64,000 nucleotides of DNA from Nostoc sp. T09. GTDB taxonomy: Bacteria > Cyanobacteriota > Cyanobacteriia > Cyanobacteriales > Nostocaceae. Below are positions 39,455 to 49,808 of this stretch, piece by piece (the stretch's first letter is position 1; each line of letters starts with the position of its first letter). Where the stretch lies: the NCBI RefSeq assembly GCF_002154695.1, contig NZ_MTAV01000044.1:1-64000 (forward strand), read 5' to 3'. Both the position numbers and the translations under genes were made by a program. The notes beneath the pieces were generated by a model that saw nothing but the letters and a program-made list of their open reading frames with translations, searched no databases and had not been told where the DNA came from.

Positions 39455-42400
39455 GTGAAGCGTGACAAAACAGGTAAATTTATCCACAGTTGGGGACGAG
39501 AATCGAAACAGGCAGTTAATCTATCGCTAACCAAGACAGCTTGGCAGATGCTCAAGCAGGAAGCAAGTAAACGCGGCGTTTCCCGTTCTGAACTGGTGGA
39601 ACGCTTTGCTCGGAGCTTGGAATCGAGTTCTGCGGAAAGCTATGTTGGTGAAGCCGACGGCAAAATCAGCGCCTGGGAAGATTTTCAGCGATCTGCGGCA
39701 GTTGTGCCTAAAACAGAAGAACAAATACTCCAGCAGCAGGCACAAATCCAAGCTAATCAAGGCCAATGGCTAGAGGCTGTACTAAATCTGCTACCCATCC
39801 CCCTACTATTTATTGACCCTAATACGGCTTGCTTCACCTTCGCAAATCAAGCGGCGAAAGAAATGGCAGGAGGTGAAATTTATAGCGATCGCCCAGCTGG
39901 GGTATATGACAGAGATTTTTACTGCACTGATGCTACAGGAAAACCAATACCGCCCGAACAACTGCCAGCAGTCCGAGTCGCACGAGGTGAAAAAATTCAA
40001 GGGGCGGAATTGAATTGGCACACCCCAACTGGCGTTTACCCGTTGCTTGTTCATGCCGATACCTTACCTGCAATGCGCGATCGCCCGGCAATATGTGTGA
40101 TGGTGTTTCAAGATATTCGCTTACGCAAGCAAACAGAACTGCAACTTCAACAAAATCAGCGGTTTATTCAACAAGTTGCCGATGCTACACCTGGGATTTT
40201 GTACATTTATGACCTGATTGAGCAGCGTAATGTTTATGTAAATCGGCAGATAGGGGAACTCTTGGGTTACACTTCAACGCAAGTGCAAGCAATGGGCAAC
40301 CAGTTATTTGCCCAATTACTGCATCCCGATGATGTTGCCAGACTACTTGCTCACATGCAGCGGATGCATCAAGCACAAGATGGGGAAATTATTGAGTGGG
40401 AATACCAGATACGCCACAGCAATGGAGAATGGCACTGGTTCTTGAGCCGGAATTTAATATTTACCCGGACAAACAATGGCTCACCGCAGCAAATAATTGG
40501 CCTTTCTCATGATATTACCGATCGTAAACAAGCAGAAGCCGCTCTTAAACAAAGTGAGGCACAAGCAAAGGCCCGAGCAGAGGAATTAGAAGCATTTATG
40601 GAAGTTGTCCCGGTTGCTGTCTGGCTTGCTCACGATCCCCAGTGCAATCAAGTAACTGTAAATGCAGCAGCCTATGAGTTAATCCGGGCAATCCCTGGTT
40701 CTGTCGCTACCGCCACACCTGAGGATGGCGTGTATCGCTTCAAGTTTAAGACGCGACGCAACGGTCAAGATCTCCTGCCAGAAGAATTATCTTTACAAAA
40801 AGCCGGGCGAACTGGACAGGAAGTATGCGAAGAAACAGAACTCGTCTTTGAAGATGGTGTGGTGCGGCATATCTACGGTAAAGCAGTTCCCATCCGCGAT
40901 CAAGAGGGTAATGTCCGTGGTGTGATTGGAGCATATGTAGATATTAGCGAACGCAAACAAGCCGAGGAAGCTTTACGATTGAGTCAAGAGCGCTATCGTT
41001 TCTTAGCAGAATCCCTACCGCAACTTGTCTGTATGTCTGATGCGGATGGGATCACCAATTACTGCAATCAAAGTTGGATTGATTACACTGGGCTAACTCT
41101 AGAGGAAACCCAAGATAATGGATGGCAGCAAGTTATACATCCTAACGATCTGCCTTTAATCTTAGATAGGTGGACAGAGGCTTTAGAACGGGGCAATGGC
41201 TACACAATTGAGTTTCGGCTCAGAAGGTTTGATGGTGTCTATCGCTGGCACTTGAGTAGAATCGTTCCCATCAAAGCAGACAATGGCAGTATCGTTAGTT
41301 GGTTAGGAACAGGAACAGATATTGATGACCGCAAACGTACTGAGCAACGAGAGCGGTTTTTGGCTCAGGCTTCACAAACTTTTGCCGCAGCTAGCTTGGA
41401 TTTGCAAACTATTTTAGACACCATCACCCAACTGATTGGCGATCTGACTGGTGATGCTTGCATTTTGAGTTTGTTATCTGAAGACAAACAATGGCTAAAG
41501 ACGGTTTCCTTGCACCATATCAATCCAGAGGTAAAAGAATTTATTAGCAAACTGCTAGAGCATCCGCGTTCTATTCATGATGGGATGGCAGGAAGAGTAG
41601 TACAGACAGGTGAGATGATTTTCTTGCCAGTTGTATCGCCAGAGCAGCTGCATAATTCCATGACACGAGAATATTTGTCTTATTTAGAGCGCTTCGGCAT
41701 TTATAGTTTGTTAATTATACCTTTGAAAGTGCAGGAGCAAATCATTGGCACACTAGGTATTTCGCGGGACATACCGGGAAATCCCTTTAACAATGACTAT
41801 CCAAGGTTATTACAAGATATAGCAGACCGAGCCGCAATGGCGATCGCGAATGCTCGACTGTATGAACAGGCACAACAAGCACGCCAGCAAGCAGAGCAAC
41901 TTGCTAACCGTACCACTCGTCTACAGTTGGTCACGGCGGCCCTCTCAGAGTCGCTGACACCGGCTCAAGTCGCTGAAGTTATTGTAGAACAGAGCATTTC
42001 TGTACTCAATGCCACTGCTGCTTTAGTAGCAATTGTCTGTGAAAATCGCCGTGAACTGGAAATTATCCACTCTGTTGGTTTCCAAGCAGATATCGTTAAT
42101 ACATGGCGGCGGATTTCAATTACTTCATCAAGTCCGCTGTCGGAAGCTGTGCGGACTGGAAAACCTGTTTGGGAAGAGTCGATAGATGAGCGCGTCACTC
42201 GCTATCCTCATCTAGTAGATACTTATGCTAGCTATGATTATACCGCTTGGATTTCCTTACCCTTGATGATTGAGGGTCGAGCAGTGGGAGGAATCACCCT
42301 TGGTTTTAGTGAATTTTCTTCCCTAAATCAGGATGAGCGGGCGTTTATCTTGGCTGTATGCCAGCAAGCAGCCGGCGCGATCGCTCGTGCCCAACTCTAC

Positions 42401-43555
42401 GAAGCCGAGCAGCAAGCTAGAGCCGCAGCAGAAGCGGCAAACCGGACAAAAGACGAATTTCTCGCTGTTCTCTCTCACGAACTACGAACACCCTTAAATC
42501 CCATTCTGGGCTGGGCTACATTGCTGCGCAAGGGAAAGCTTGATGTTAACAAGACAGATATAGCCCTAGAAACTATCGAGCGCAATGCCAAATTACAAGT
42601 TCAACTGATTGAAGATTTACTCGATATTTCTCGGATTTTGCAAGGTAAGCTCAGTTTAAATTCTGCTCCAGTTGACCTGAAAGCAACTATCACAGCCGCA
42701 ATTGAAACTGTGCGTTTGGCAGCCGAAGCTAAAGGTATTGAAATTCAAACCAATTTTACATTCAATGTCGGTCAGGTTTTAGGCGATGCGGCTCGTTTGC
42801 AGCAAGTTATCTGGAATTTGCTCTCGAATGCGGTGAAGTTCACGCCTACAGGGGGTCGAGTTGATATTCGCTTAGAGACAATTGATACAGATGCTCAAAT
42901 TCAAGTCATAGATACTGGCAGAGGTATCAATCCGGAATTCTTGCCCTACGTTTTTGATTATTTCCGCCAAGCTGATAGCAGTATCACCAGAACCTTTGGT
43001 GGTTTAGGCTTGGGGCTGGCGATCGTGCGGCACATCGTAGAATTACATGGAGGAACTGTCAAGGCTGAAAGTCTTGGAGATGAGCAGGGAGCCACCTTCA
43101 CAGTTAGACTACCACTGCTGTTAACACCGACTTCCACAACACAAGCGGAAGCATCGACACAAGAAATGCGAACTTTGCATGGAATTCAGGTGCTAGCTGT
43201 AGATGATGAAGTAGACAATCTAGAATTAGTCGCTTTTATTCTGGAACAGGCGGGTGCTAGCGTTATCACCGTTTCTTCGGCAACCGAGGTGTTGCAGGTA
43301 CTCAATCAAACTCAACCCGACATTTTGCTAGCTGACATTGGTATGCCAGAAATGGATGGCTATACATTGCTACGCGAAATTAGAGCCTTGCCACCGCAAC
43401 AAGGGGGACTGATAAAAGCGATCGCTTTGACTGCCTACGCTGGGGAAATAAATCGACAACAAGCCTTGCAAGCCGGATTTCAGATGTATCTCTCCAAACC
43501 AGTTGATCCAGAAGAGTTAATTGAGGCGATCGCTCAAGTTCTGAAGTGCGAGTAA
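39455..43555 (+). CDS. Multi-PAS/GAF hybrid histidine kinase with N-terminal RHH-like segment
   Basis: A 1366-residue soluble kinase. Domains in order: a ribbon-helix-helix-like segment (about 20-55, VNLSLTKTAWQMLKQEASKR), four PAS/PAC units (about 100-640), two GAF domains (about 650-810 and 825-985), HisKA with [10 protein letters not shown] (His1008), HATPase with DTGRGI and GGLGLGLAI, and a receiver with LLADIGMPEMDGY (Asp1294). No membrane helix. GTG start with a weak ribosome site. Ligands of the sensor units are unknown. The RHH-like head could bind DNA or mediate dimerisation; that is inference. Confidence 0.92.
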   Translation: MKRDKTGKFIHSWGRESKQAVNLSLTKTAWQMLKQEASKRGVSRSELVERFARSLESSSAESYVGEADGKISAWEDFQRSAAVVPKTEEQILQQQAQIQANQGQWLEAVLNLLPIPLLFIDPNTACFTFANQAAKEMAGGEIYSDRPAGVYDRDFYCTDATGKPIPPEQLPAVRVARGEKIQGAELNWHTPTGVYPLLVHADTLPAMRDRPAICVMVFQDIRLRKQTELQLQQNQRFIQQVADATPGILYIYDLIEQRNVYVNRQIGELLGYTSTQVQAMGNQLFAQLLHPDDVARLLAHMQRMHQAQDGEIIEWEYQIRHSNGEWHWFLSRNLIFTRTNNGSPQQIIGLSHDITDRKQAEAALKQSEAQAKARAEELEAFMEVVPVAVWLAHDPQCNQVTVNAAAYELIRAIPGSVATATPEDGVYRFKFKTRRNGQDLLPEELSLQKAGRTGQEVCEETELVFEDGVVRHIYGKAVPIRDQEGNVRGVIGAYVDISERKQAEEALRLSQERYRFLAESLPQLVCMSDADGITNYCNQSWIDYTGLTLEETQDNGWQQVIHPNDLPLILDRWTEALERGNGYTIEFRLRRFDGVYRWHLSRIVPIKADNGSIVSWLGTGTDIDDRKRTEQRERFLAQASQTFAAASLDLQTILDTITQLIGDLTGDACILSLLSEDKQWLKTVSLHHINPEVKEFISKLLEHPRSIHDGMAGRVVQTGEMIFLPVVSPEQLHNSMTREYLSYLERFGIYSLLIIPLKVQEQIIGTLGISRDIPGNPFNNDYPRLLQDIADRAAMAIANARLYEQAQQARQQAEQLANRTTRLQLVTAALSESLTPAQVAEVIVEQSISVLNATAALVAIVCENRRELEIIHSVGFQADIVNTWRRISITSSSPLSEAVRTGKPVWEESIDERVTRYPHLVDTYASYDYTAWISLPLMIEGRAVGGITLGFSEFSSLNQDERAFILAVCQQAAGAIARAQLYEAEQQARAAAEAANRTKDEFLAVLSHELRTPLNPILGWATLLRKGKLDVNKTDIALETIERNAKLQVQLIEDLLDISRILQGKLSLNSAPVDLKATITAAIETVRLAAEAKGIEIQTNFTFNVGQVLGDAARLQQVIWNLLSNAVKFTPTGGRVDIRLETIDTDAQIQVIDTGRGINPEFLPYVFDYFRQADSSITRTFGGLGLGLAIVRHIVELHGGTVKAESLGDEQGATFTVRLPLLLTPTSTTQAEASTQEMRTLHGIQVLAVDDEVDNLELVAFILEQAGASVITVSSATEVLQVLNQTQPDILLADIGMPEMDGYTLLREIRALPPQQGGLIKAIALTAYAGEINRQQALQAGFQMYLSKPVDPEELIEAIAQVLKCE

Positions 43556-43891
43556 ATTATTGCGATCGCATCAGGCATTGAATAAACTGTAGTGTTACAA
43601 AAATGTATTAACAATAAAGAATTCAGGAGTCAGGAACCAGAATTCTCCAATTGAATTCTGTGCGACTGGCGAATGAATAAATGGGTTTAACTCCGCCACC
43701 AAATCATAGATTTAGTGGTCTTCAATCAGTGGCGGGTTTAAATCCCCTACTGATTGCATTCTGAATTCTGAATTCTGAATTCTGAGTTCTGGTTTAATGC
43801 TTCCATGCTGATAGGTGTTTAAAAAACAGTAGATATTTAATTTAGGGCTTTACACCGGGGTCATTTATTTTCCGCCTCAGTTGTTTACATT
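43556..43891. repeat. Repeat-rich intergenic region
   Basis: This 336-base gap holds an inverted repeat (GGGTTTAACTCCGCCAC at 43683-43699 against GTGGCGGGTTTAAATCCC at about 43729-43746) and a tandem array of TCTGAAT heptamers (43759-43791). The sequence GAATTCAGGAGTCAGGAACC near 43620 is related to the heptamers. No gene visible. Confidence 0.65.
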
Positions 43892-44206
43892 TTATGAGAA
43901 ATAGGTTGCTGAAGAGTGAGAGTTTTTTACAGCCAAGATAGGTTCCCCTTTTATTCCTCCACGATTAAGAGTACAAATTTTATAAAAGTTTTCACAATCG
44001 AAAATTGCCAGAACTAACTCTTTTCCTGTTGAGTAATAAGATGGTAAAGGTTTCCCTACCTCGCATTCCATATCTATTTCAGTGTGACGCCATTGTAACT
44101 TCCAAATCCGCTTTTCGGTTACTGTTGCTTGAATAGAACTAGCGATCGCACTATATACCTGCTCAGCTTTAACATTATCCTTGGCTGCTGGAACAAAAAA
44201 TTTCAT
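43892..44206 (-). CDS. Small protein of unknown function
   Basis: A 104-residue soluble protein with alternating beta-type segments (IWKLQWRHTEIDMECEVGKP, YYSTGKELVLAIFDCENFYK). No domain I recognise. ATG start. It lies 47 bases downstream of an SDR gene on the same strand, so the two may be co-transcribed. Confidence 0.6.
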   Translation of the reverse strand: MKFFVPAAKDNVKAEQVYSAIASSIQATVTEKRIWKLQWRHTEIDMECEVGKPLPSYYSTGKELVLAIFDCENFYKICTLNRGGIKGEPILAVKNSHSSATYFS

Positions 44207-44253
44207 AGGCTGTGGTTGTAAATATACATTTCATTAGCACCAGCGTAACGTAG

Positions 44254-45024
44254 TTACCAAGGTAATCTACTGCCATCCCAAGAAAAAAATTGCCCACTAT
44301 CACCTTCCTGAAGTTGCTCAATCACATTCAGCAATTGGGTAACAGTGCGTTCTACTGAAAATAACTTTTCTGCTGGTACATTTTTCTGGAACGGCTGCGA
44401 AAGGCGTGTATCTGTTGTTCCTGGATGTAATGTCACTACCAAAGTTTTAGGACTGCTTCTGCCATACTCAATTGCTGCTGTGCGCATCAACATATTCAAC
44501 GCAGCTTTAGAGGCGCGATAACCATACCATCCACCAATTTGGTTATCGCCAATACTACCAATTTTGGCAGAAATACTAGCAAACACACTACGTTCTCCAT
44601 GTTTGAATAATGGCAATAGATGTTTAGCTAGCAGCACCGCACCAATACTGTTGATTTGAAAGTAGCGCAGTAAATTTTCTGAATTTATTTGTTTTAAACT
44701 TTTTTCTGGTTGCAAAGTCCCTTCATGTAGTAATCCTACACAGTTGACTACCAAATGCAGCTTATTAACTTGGGTACTTATCTGTTGAATAGCTTCAGCA
44801 ATTTGCAATTCCTCAGTGCTATCCAGCGACAAACAAATTAATCTCTCAGGATGTTCGCTGGCAAGATTAATTAATTCAAATGCTGAATCTGGTTGACGAT
44901 ATGTAGCATAAATTTTGCTAATTCTCTCATCTAGCAGCAATTTTTTTACGAAACCTAAACCAATACCTTGGCTTGCTCCTACAATCAACGTATTGACTTG
45001 ATTAATTTCATCGATAAAAGACAT
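44254..45024 (-). CDS. Short-chain dehydrogenase/reductase (C-factor-like)
   Basis: A 256-residue Rossmann-fold oxidoreductase. The cofactor loop is GASQGIG (16-22), the NAG-equivalent is VNCVG, and the active-site motif is YRASK with an upstream serine in SISAKIGS. The overall form resembles the CsgA/C-factor subgroup. NADP(H) preference and substrate unknown. ATG start. Confidence 0.87.
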   Translation of the reverse strand: MSFIDEINQVNTLIVGASQGIGLGFVKKLLLDERISKIYATYRQPDSAFELINLASEHPERLICLSLDSTEELQIAEAIQQISTQVNKLHLVVNCVGLLHEGTLQPEKSLKQINSENLLRYFQINSIGAVLLAKHLLPLFKHGERSVFASISAKIGSIGDNQIGGWYGYRASKAALNMLMRTAAIEYGRSSPKTLVVTLHPGTTDTRLSQPFQKNVPAEKLFSVERTVTQLLNVIEQLQEGDSGQFFSWDGSRLPW

Positions 45025-45145
45025 ATAGCACGCTATTTTGTGGACTTATCCTTATTTTGTTACTACAGGAAGAGTATAATCAAAAATAAAATCAGAAATA
45101 GTAAGTAATAGAGAATTTTTTATAGTTATATAAGGGTAAAAGATT

Positions 45146-45880
45146 TTGGTAACTATTAAATGTAGAAATATCACATTTTCCAATATTCAAGCGATTTTGT
45201 TTGATAAAAATGGTACTCTAGAAAACTCAGAAGTGTACTTGCGATCGCTTGCACAAAGAGGAGCGCGGTTGATTGACGCTCAAATACCAGGTATTGGGGA
45301 ACCCCTACTCATGGCATTTGGCGTCAATGGCAATAACTTAGATCCAGCTGGTATAGTGGCAGTCGCAAGTCGCCGCGAAACCGAAGTTGCAGCTGCCGCA
45401 TATATTGCCGAAACAGGTAGGGGCTGGTTTGAGTCCTTAAAAATCGCTCGTCAAGCTTTGGATGAAGCAGAAAAATACATTGATCAAACTCCTTCGCCAC
45501 TGTTTGTCGGTAGCTTGGATGTGTTAAAGTCTCTCTTTGAAGCAGGATTAAAACTAGGCATCCTCTCAGCAGCGACAACTCAAGAAGTCCAAAGGTTTGT
45601 AGCTTATCACCAGTTAAGTGACTATCTCCAGCTAGAAATGGGGGTAGATGAAGGGCCGAGTAAACCAGATCCAGTACTATTTTTGCAAGCTTGCCAAGCT
45701 TTGGGCGTAGAACCAAGCGCCACATTGATGGTAGGTGATTCTGTTGGTGATATGCAAATGGCACGCGATGCTAAAGCCGCAGGTTGTATTGGTATCACTT
45801 GGATTGGAAAATCAGATCATGTCCAAGGTGCAGATGTGGTGATTAATCAACTGGATGAAATTCAAATTCTGGAAGCTTAA
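45146..45880 (+). CDS. HAD-superfamily protein with altered motif I
   Basis: A 244-residue HAD subfamily IA-type protein. Motif I reads FDKNGT rather than the usual DxDGT: the second aspartate, which acts as general acid/base in phosphatases, is Asn. Motif II (LSAATT), the motif III lysine (SKPDP) and motif IV (MVGDSVGDM) are kept. Phosphatase activity may be reduced or changed. The start is TTG at 45146 with AAGGGT upstream; no ATG is available. Divergent from the SDR gene. Confidence 0.82.
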   Translation: MVTIKCRNITFSNIQAILFDKNGTLENSEVYLRSLAQRGARLIDAQIPGIGEPLLMAFGVNGNNLDPAGIVAVASRRETEVAAAAYIAETGRGWFESLKIARQALDEAEKYIDQTPSPLFVGSLDVLKSLFEAGLKLGILSAATTQEVQRFVAYHQLSDYLQLEMGVDEGPSKPDPVLFLQACQALGVEPSATLMVGDSVGDMQMARDAKAAGCIGITWIGKSDHVQGADVVINQLDEIQILEA

Positions 45881-46101
45881 ATCTTAGGTAGTTTACCAAA
45901 ATTACTTGTACGAAGAGATCCAAACAATTTGAGATGTGTCTTTAGGCTAGATCGCAGGTTGGAAATCAGCCTGCAAACAAGCGTGTAATTACTCCTCATC
46001 AGTTGAAGTCAGAAAAAATACTAGTGTGAAGATGATGTAAGGGAATAAAGCTTATTTAACTAGATATTTGTTTCCGCTACACTATTTAGTCATAGTTAGT
46101 A

Positions 46102-46350
46102 TCATTGTCTTCGTTCGTTCTCTGTACTATTAGGTAATTGGTAGTCATTTTTTGACAAGAGCTTGTTAGTACTTATCAGGACAACAATTAACATCAGTAG
46201 CTGGATTTGCCAAGGTGCTAAAACCAAGCTCAAAACGAAGCAAATGAAGCCAAATACACCAGCAATGTAAGCTATTTCATCAGTAGATTGCTTAACTAAA
46301 TAGCCAGTTAATAAAGCCGTACAAAGTGGAACTAGAAAAAACAAAGCCAT
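46102..46350 (-). CDS. Small membrane protein, function unknown
   Basis: An 82-residue protein with three hydrophobic segments (about 2-18, 26-44, 48-62) and a polar tail (NDYQLPNSTENERRQ). No recognised family. ATG start. It lies alone between the HAD gene and tex. Confidence 0.6.
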   Translation of the reverse strand: MALFFLVPLCTALLTGYLVKQSTDEIAYIAGVFGFICFVLSLVLAPWQIQLLMLIVVLISTNKLLSKNDYQLPNSTENERRQ

Positions 46351-46590
46351 TTTTACTAACCTCTAAAATCAAACGTATAACGCTGATATAAACAGATTAA
46401 AACGGTTTTTGACCCTGTGGTTAATTTTACATTCCAGCAAGTTATAGAAACTACTGCCTATGTAAAATAACGGTGGAGAAAATTAAGATTTTGTAATCAT
46501 CTGGTAAATTAGCTTAACACTATTACGATTGCATTAAAAGAACGATTAGCATATTACCTTGAGAAGTACCGTTTTCCACTTAGACACTCA

Positions 46591-48750
46591 ATGCTGAACA
46601 TTCCTCAACTACTGGCAACTGAACTAGACCTTAAACCCTTTCAGGTGCAAAATGCGCTGGAACTTTTAGCAGAGGGTGCAACTATTCCCTTTATCGCGCG
46701 TTACCGCAAAGAGCGCACCGGCGAAATGGATGAAGTTCAACTGCGGGACTTATCCGATAGGTATACCTACTTAAGCGAACTGGAGGAACGAAAATCGGTA
46801 ATTTTAAATGCGATCGCCAACCAAGGTAAACTCACTGATGAACTCAAAGCGCAAATTACTTCTAGTTTACAAAAAACTGAACTTGAGGATTTATACTTAC
46901 CTTATAAACAAAAGCGCCGCACCCGTGCCACTATCGCCAGAGAGAAAGGCTTAGAACCACTGGCGGAGTTTATTAAATCATTGAATGTGAAAAATCCAGT
47001 ATCTGCTTCTTTAGAAACAGAAGCTGCAAAGTATATTTCGGAAACTCAGGCAGTAAAATCTGCTGAAGAAGCGCTGAAAGGTGCGTCTGATATATTAGCC
47101 GAGGAAGTCGCAGAAAAAGCTGAATCACGAGCATATATTCGTGATTACCTCTTAGAATCGGGGGTATTTACCTCGCGGATTAAAGACGAACATCCTGAAG
47201 GTACAACGAAATTTGAAATGTACCGTAACTATCAAGCTAAGGTGAAAAACATTGCACCTCATAATATCTTGGCGTTGTGTCGAGGTGAAGCGGAGGGAGT
47301 TCTAAATTTTGAAATCGCCTTTGATGAAGATGTGGTACTTTCCTATCTGGAGTCAAAGGAGATAAAAACCAAAGTCCGCGCTATTCGCGATTTTTATCAG
47401 GCGATGGTGAAGGATGCATTTAATCGCTTGATGAAAGCATCACTGATAGGGGAAGTAATTGCTGAGAAGAAAACCTACGCTGATTTTGAGTCAATTAAAA
47501 CCTTTGAAACTAATTTGCGGGAGTTGCTATTATCTGCACCAGCTGGGATGAAACCAACTTTAGCAATCGATCCTGGGTTCAGAACTGGGTGTAAAGTAGC
47601 AGTAATCGACCAAACAGGGAAATTTTTGGAATACCAAGCCGTGTTTCCCCACCAAGCAGCAGAACAACGCACTAAAGCTGCACAAACTATCAAAAATCTC
47701 ATTGAAAAGTACAAAATTGAGTTGATTGCTATTGGTAACGGTACAGCTTCCCGCGAGACTGACGAGTTTGTCTCCCAAGTACTGCAAGCTATAGAACGCA
47801 AACCAACAAAGGTAATGGTAAATGAATCGGGTGCATCTATCTATTCTGCTAGCAAAGTAGCATTAGAAGAGTTTCCCGATTTAGATATTACCGTGCGCGG
47901 TGCCATTAGCATTGGCCGGCGGTTGCAAGATCCTCTGGCGGAACTAGTGAAAATCGATCCGAAATCGATTGGCGTGGGACAATATCAGCACGATGTTGAC
48001 CAGAAATTGCTGAAGAAAAAGTTAGATGAAACTGTAGAAAGCTGCGTTAACTATGTTGGTGTAGACTTGAACACGGCTTCTAAAGAATTGCTGACATTTG
48101 TCTCTGGAATTACGCCAGCAGTTGCCAATAATATTGTTACCTATCGCAACCAGAATGGAGCCTTTAAAAATCGCCGCCAACTGTTAAAGGTGCCAAAGCT
48201 GGGCCCCAAGGCGTTTGAACAAGCAGCCGGGTTTCTGCGAATTCGCAACAGTGAAAATCCTTTGGATAATACAGCCGTACATCCAGAGAGTTACTCCTTA
48301 GTAGAAGCGATCGCATCTGACCTCAGCGTACCCTTAAATCAGGTTACACAAATTGCGGCAAAACTCCAAAAGACCAACCTGAAGAAATACGTTACCGATA
48401 CCGTAGGCGAACCGACACTGCGCGACATTCTCAGCGAACTCGAAAAACCAGGCAGAGATCCCCGTGCTGAATTTAAGTATGCCACCTTTAAAGAGGGAAT
48501 TACAGAAATCAAGGATTTGAGCGAGGGTATGGAATTAGAAGGTATCATCACCAATGTCGCCAACTTCGGTGCATTTGTTGATATCGGCGTACATCAAGAT
48601 GGATTAGTGCATATCTCCCAACTTGCTGATAGATTCGTAGACGATCCGAAGAAGATTGTCAAAGTCGGACAAGTTGTGAAAGTCCGGGTACTGGAAGTTA
48701 ACGAGAAACTGAAGCGAATTAGTTTGTCAATGAAGTCTGTTAGACAGTAA
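46591..48750 (+). CDS. tex: Tex-family RNA-binding protein (YqgF-HhH-S1)
   Basis: A 719-residue nucleic-acid-binding protein related to eukaryotic Spt6; Tex affects transcription in several bacteria. The domains run from an N-terminal helical part with ATIPFIARYRKERTGEMDE, to the YqgF-like RNase H fold (about 320-450, LAIDPGFRTGCK and IGNGTASRETD), helix-hairpin-helix repeats (about 490-560, YVGVDLNTAS and LKVPKLGPKAFEQ), and an S1 domain (about 640-715, GIITNVANFGAFVDIG, HQDGLVHISQL). Length is normal. ATG start. Monocistronic. Confidence 0.95.
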   Translation: MLNIPQLLATELDLKPFQVQNALELLAEGATIPFIARYRKERTGEMDEVQLRDLSDRYTYLSELEERKSVILNAIANQGKLTDELKAQITSSLQKTELEDLYLPYKQKRRTRATIAREKGLEPLAEFIKSLNVKNPVSASLETEAAKYISETQAVKSAEEALKGASDILAEEVAEKAESRAYIRDYLLESGVFTSRIKDEHPEGTTKFEMYRNYQAKVKNIAPHNILALCRGEAEGVLNFEIAFDEDVVLSYLESKEIKTKVRAIRDFYQAMVKDAFNRLMKASLIGEVIAEKKTYADFESIKTFETNLRELLLSAPAGMKPTLAIDPGFRTGCKVAVIDQTGKFLEYQAVFPHQAAEQRTKAAQTIKNLIEKYKIELIAIGNGTASRETDEFVSQVLQAIERKPTKVMVNESGASIYSASKVALEEFPDLDITVRGAISIGRRLQDPLAELVKIDPKSIGVGQYQHDVDQKLLKKKLDETVESCVNYVGVDLNTASKELLTFVSGITPAVANNIVTYRNQNGAFKNRRQLLKVPKLGPKAFEQAAGFLRIRNSENPLDNTAVHPESYSLVEAIASDLSVPLNQVTQIAAKLQKTNLKKYVTDTVGEPTLRDILSELEKPGRDPRAEFKYATFKEGITEIKDLSEGMELEGIITNVANFGAFVDIGVHQDGLVHISQLADRFVDDPKKIVKVGQVVKVRVLEVNEKLKRISLSMKSVRQ

Positions 48751-49210
48751 ATATAACGTTTCTATCAATAGTTAATCTATAGGGCTTATCGCTTGATTGC
48801 AATACAGTCGGAACCCCACCCCGCATTTGAAGCGCGCAAACGCGGAGTGGGGTAAAAGCGTACTGCACCTAACTGAGAAACGCTATAGTATCACGTCAGT
48901 AGTGGACTGACACGCCTAAAATGATGCATTAGATTTCTAGTTTAGAAGGCGCTAAAGCGCAACTACGAACATTTTATATTGCACTATTTTAGTCTAGACA
49001 CGCCAGTAGGGTGCGTTACAGCAAAACGCTTAACGTAGCACCGATAAGATCAAGATGGTACGTTAAACTTTGCTAAGCCACCCTATGAATATGGCACAAT
49101 TCATTTTTTGATATTCCCTGACACTTGTATACTCTTTTCGACATACTTTGTATAAAATTGCCCCAAAGGGAGAAAATAACAACAGTTATTTCTTGTATTG
49201 GTAATAGCAG
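48751..49210. repeat. Intergenic region with several palindromic repeats
   Basis: The 460-base gap holds a hairpin CCCCACCCCGC...GCGGAGTGGGG (48814-48852, one mismatch), a GGCGCTAAAGCGC-type small palindrome near 48949, and a 77-base imperfect inverted repeat (49008-49084) with AGGGTGCGTTACAGCAAAAC against GCTAAGCCACCCT ends. The last has the look of a miniature inverted-repeat element. No gene visible; the ferredoxin promoter lies at the right end. Confidence 0.6.
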
Positions 49211-49534
49211 ATGGCAGTTTATCAAGTTCGACTCATCAATCCTGCGATTGGGTTAGATCGCACCATTGAAGTCCCAGACGATCAATATATCCTTGATATC
49301 GCAGAAGACTTTGGTATCCGCCTTCCGTCTGGGTGTAAACAAGGCGAATGTTCTGCTTGCGTTGCTAAACTTATCAATGGCGAAATTGATCAAAGTGAGC
49401 AGAAATTTCTCCGTCCACAGGAAATACAGGCTGGCTATATTGTTACTTGTGTTGCTTATCCCTCAGCGGATTGCACTTTAGAAACGCATCAAGAACAAGT
49501 TTTATATAAATCGTCGCTTTACTACAAGCAATAA
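49211..49534 (+). CDS. Plant-type [2Fe-2S] ferredoxin
   Basis: A 107-residue electron carrier. Cluster ligands are Cys42, Cys47, Cys50 (CKQGECSAC) and Cys80 (YIVTC). It differs from the main photosynthetic PetF by a longer C-terminus and fewer acidic residues, so a special role is likely; related cyanobacterial ferredoxins have distinct partners. ATG start. Monocistronic. Confidence 0.92.
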   Translation: MAVYQVRLINPAIGLDRTIEVPDDQYILDIAEDFGIRLPSGCKQGECSACVAKLINGEIDQSEQKFLRPQEIQAGYIVTCVAYPSADCTLETHQEQVLYKSSLYYKQ

Positions 49535-49808
49535 ATTCTAGGAATTAGATGTCTCTGGGTTCGTTTACAAATTAAAAATTTAATTCTCGTACGCTAAAAC
49601 TTAAGATTTTCTTTAAAAATTAACTATAAAATTTTTACTAGTAAAAGATGAAATAGAAAATTAAAAACTAATTTTTGAACCTTGCTCATTTCTCAGTCGA
49701 ATGATAGAAGGAAAATCTACCTTGCTATTGATGCTCAGACAGATTGGTTAGGTAAGAATAACTGAAGGTAGTTAATTTTATCGATAATCTGTTTCTGAGG
49801 TAAAAATA

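Noticed and set aside
43759-43791. CRISPR-like array
   Set aside because: The units are contiguous heptamers without spacers, and no cas gene is in the window.
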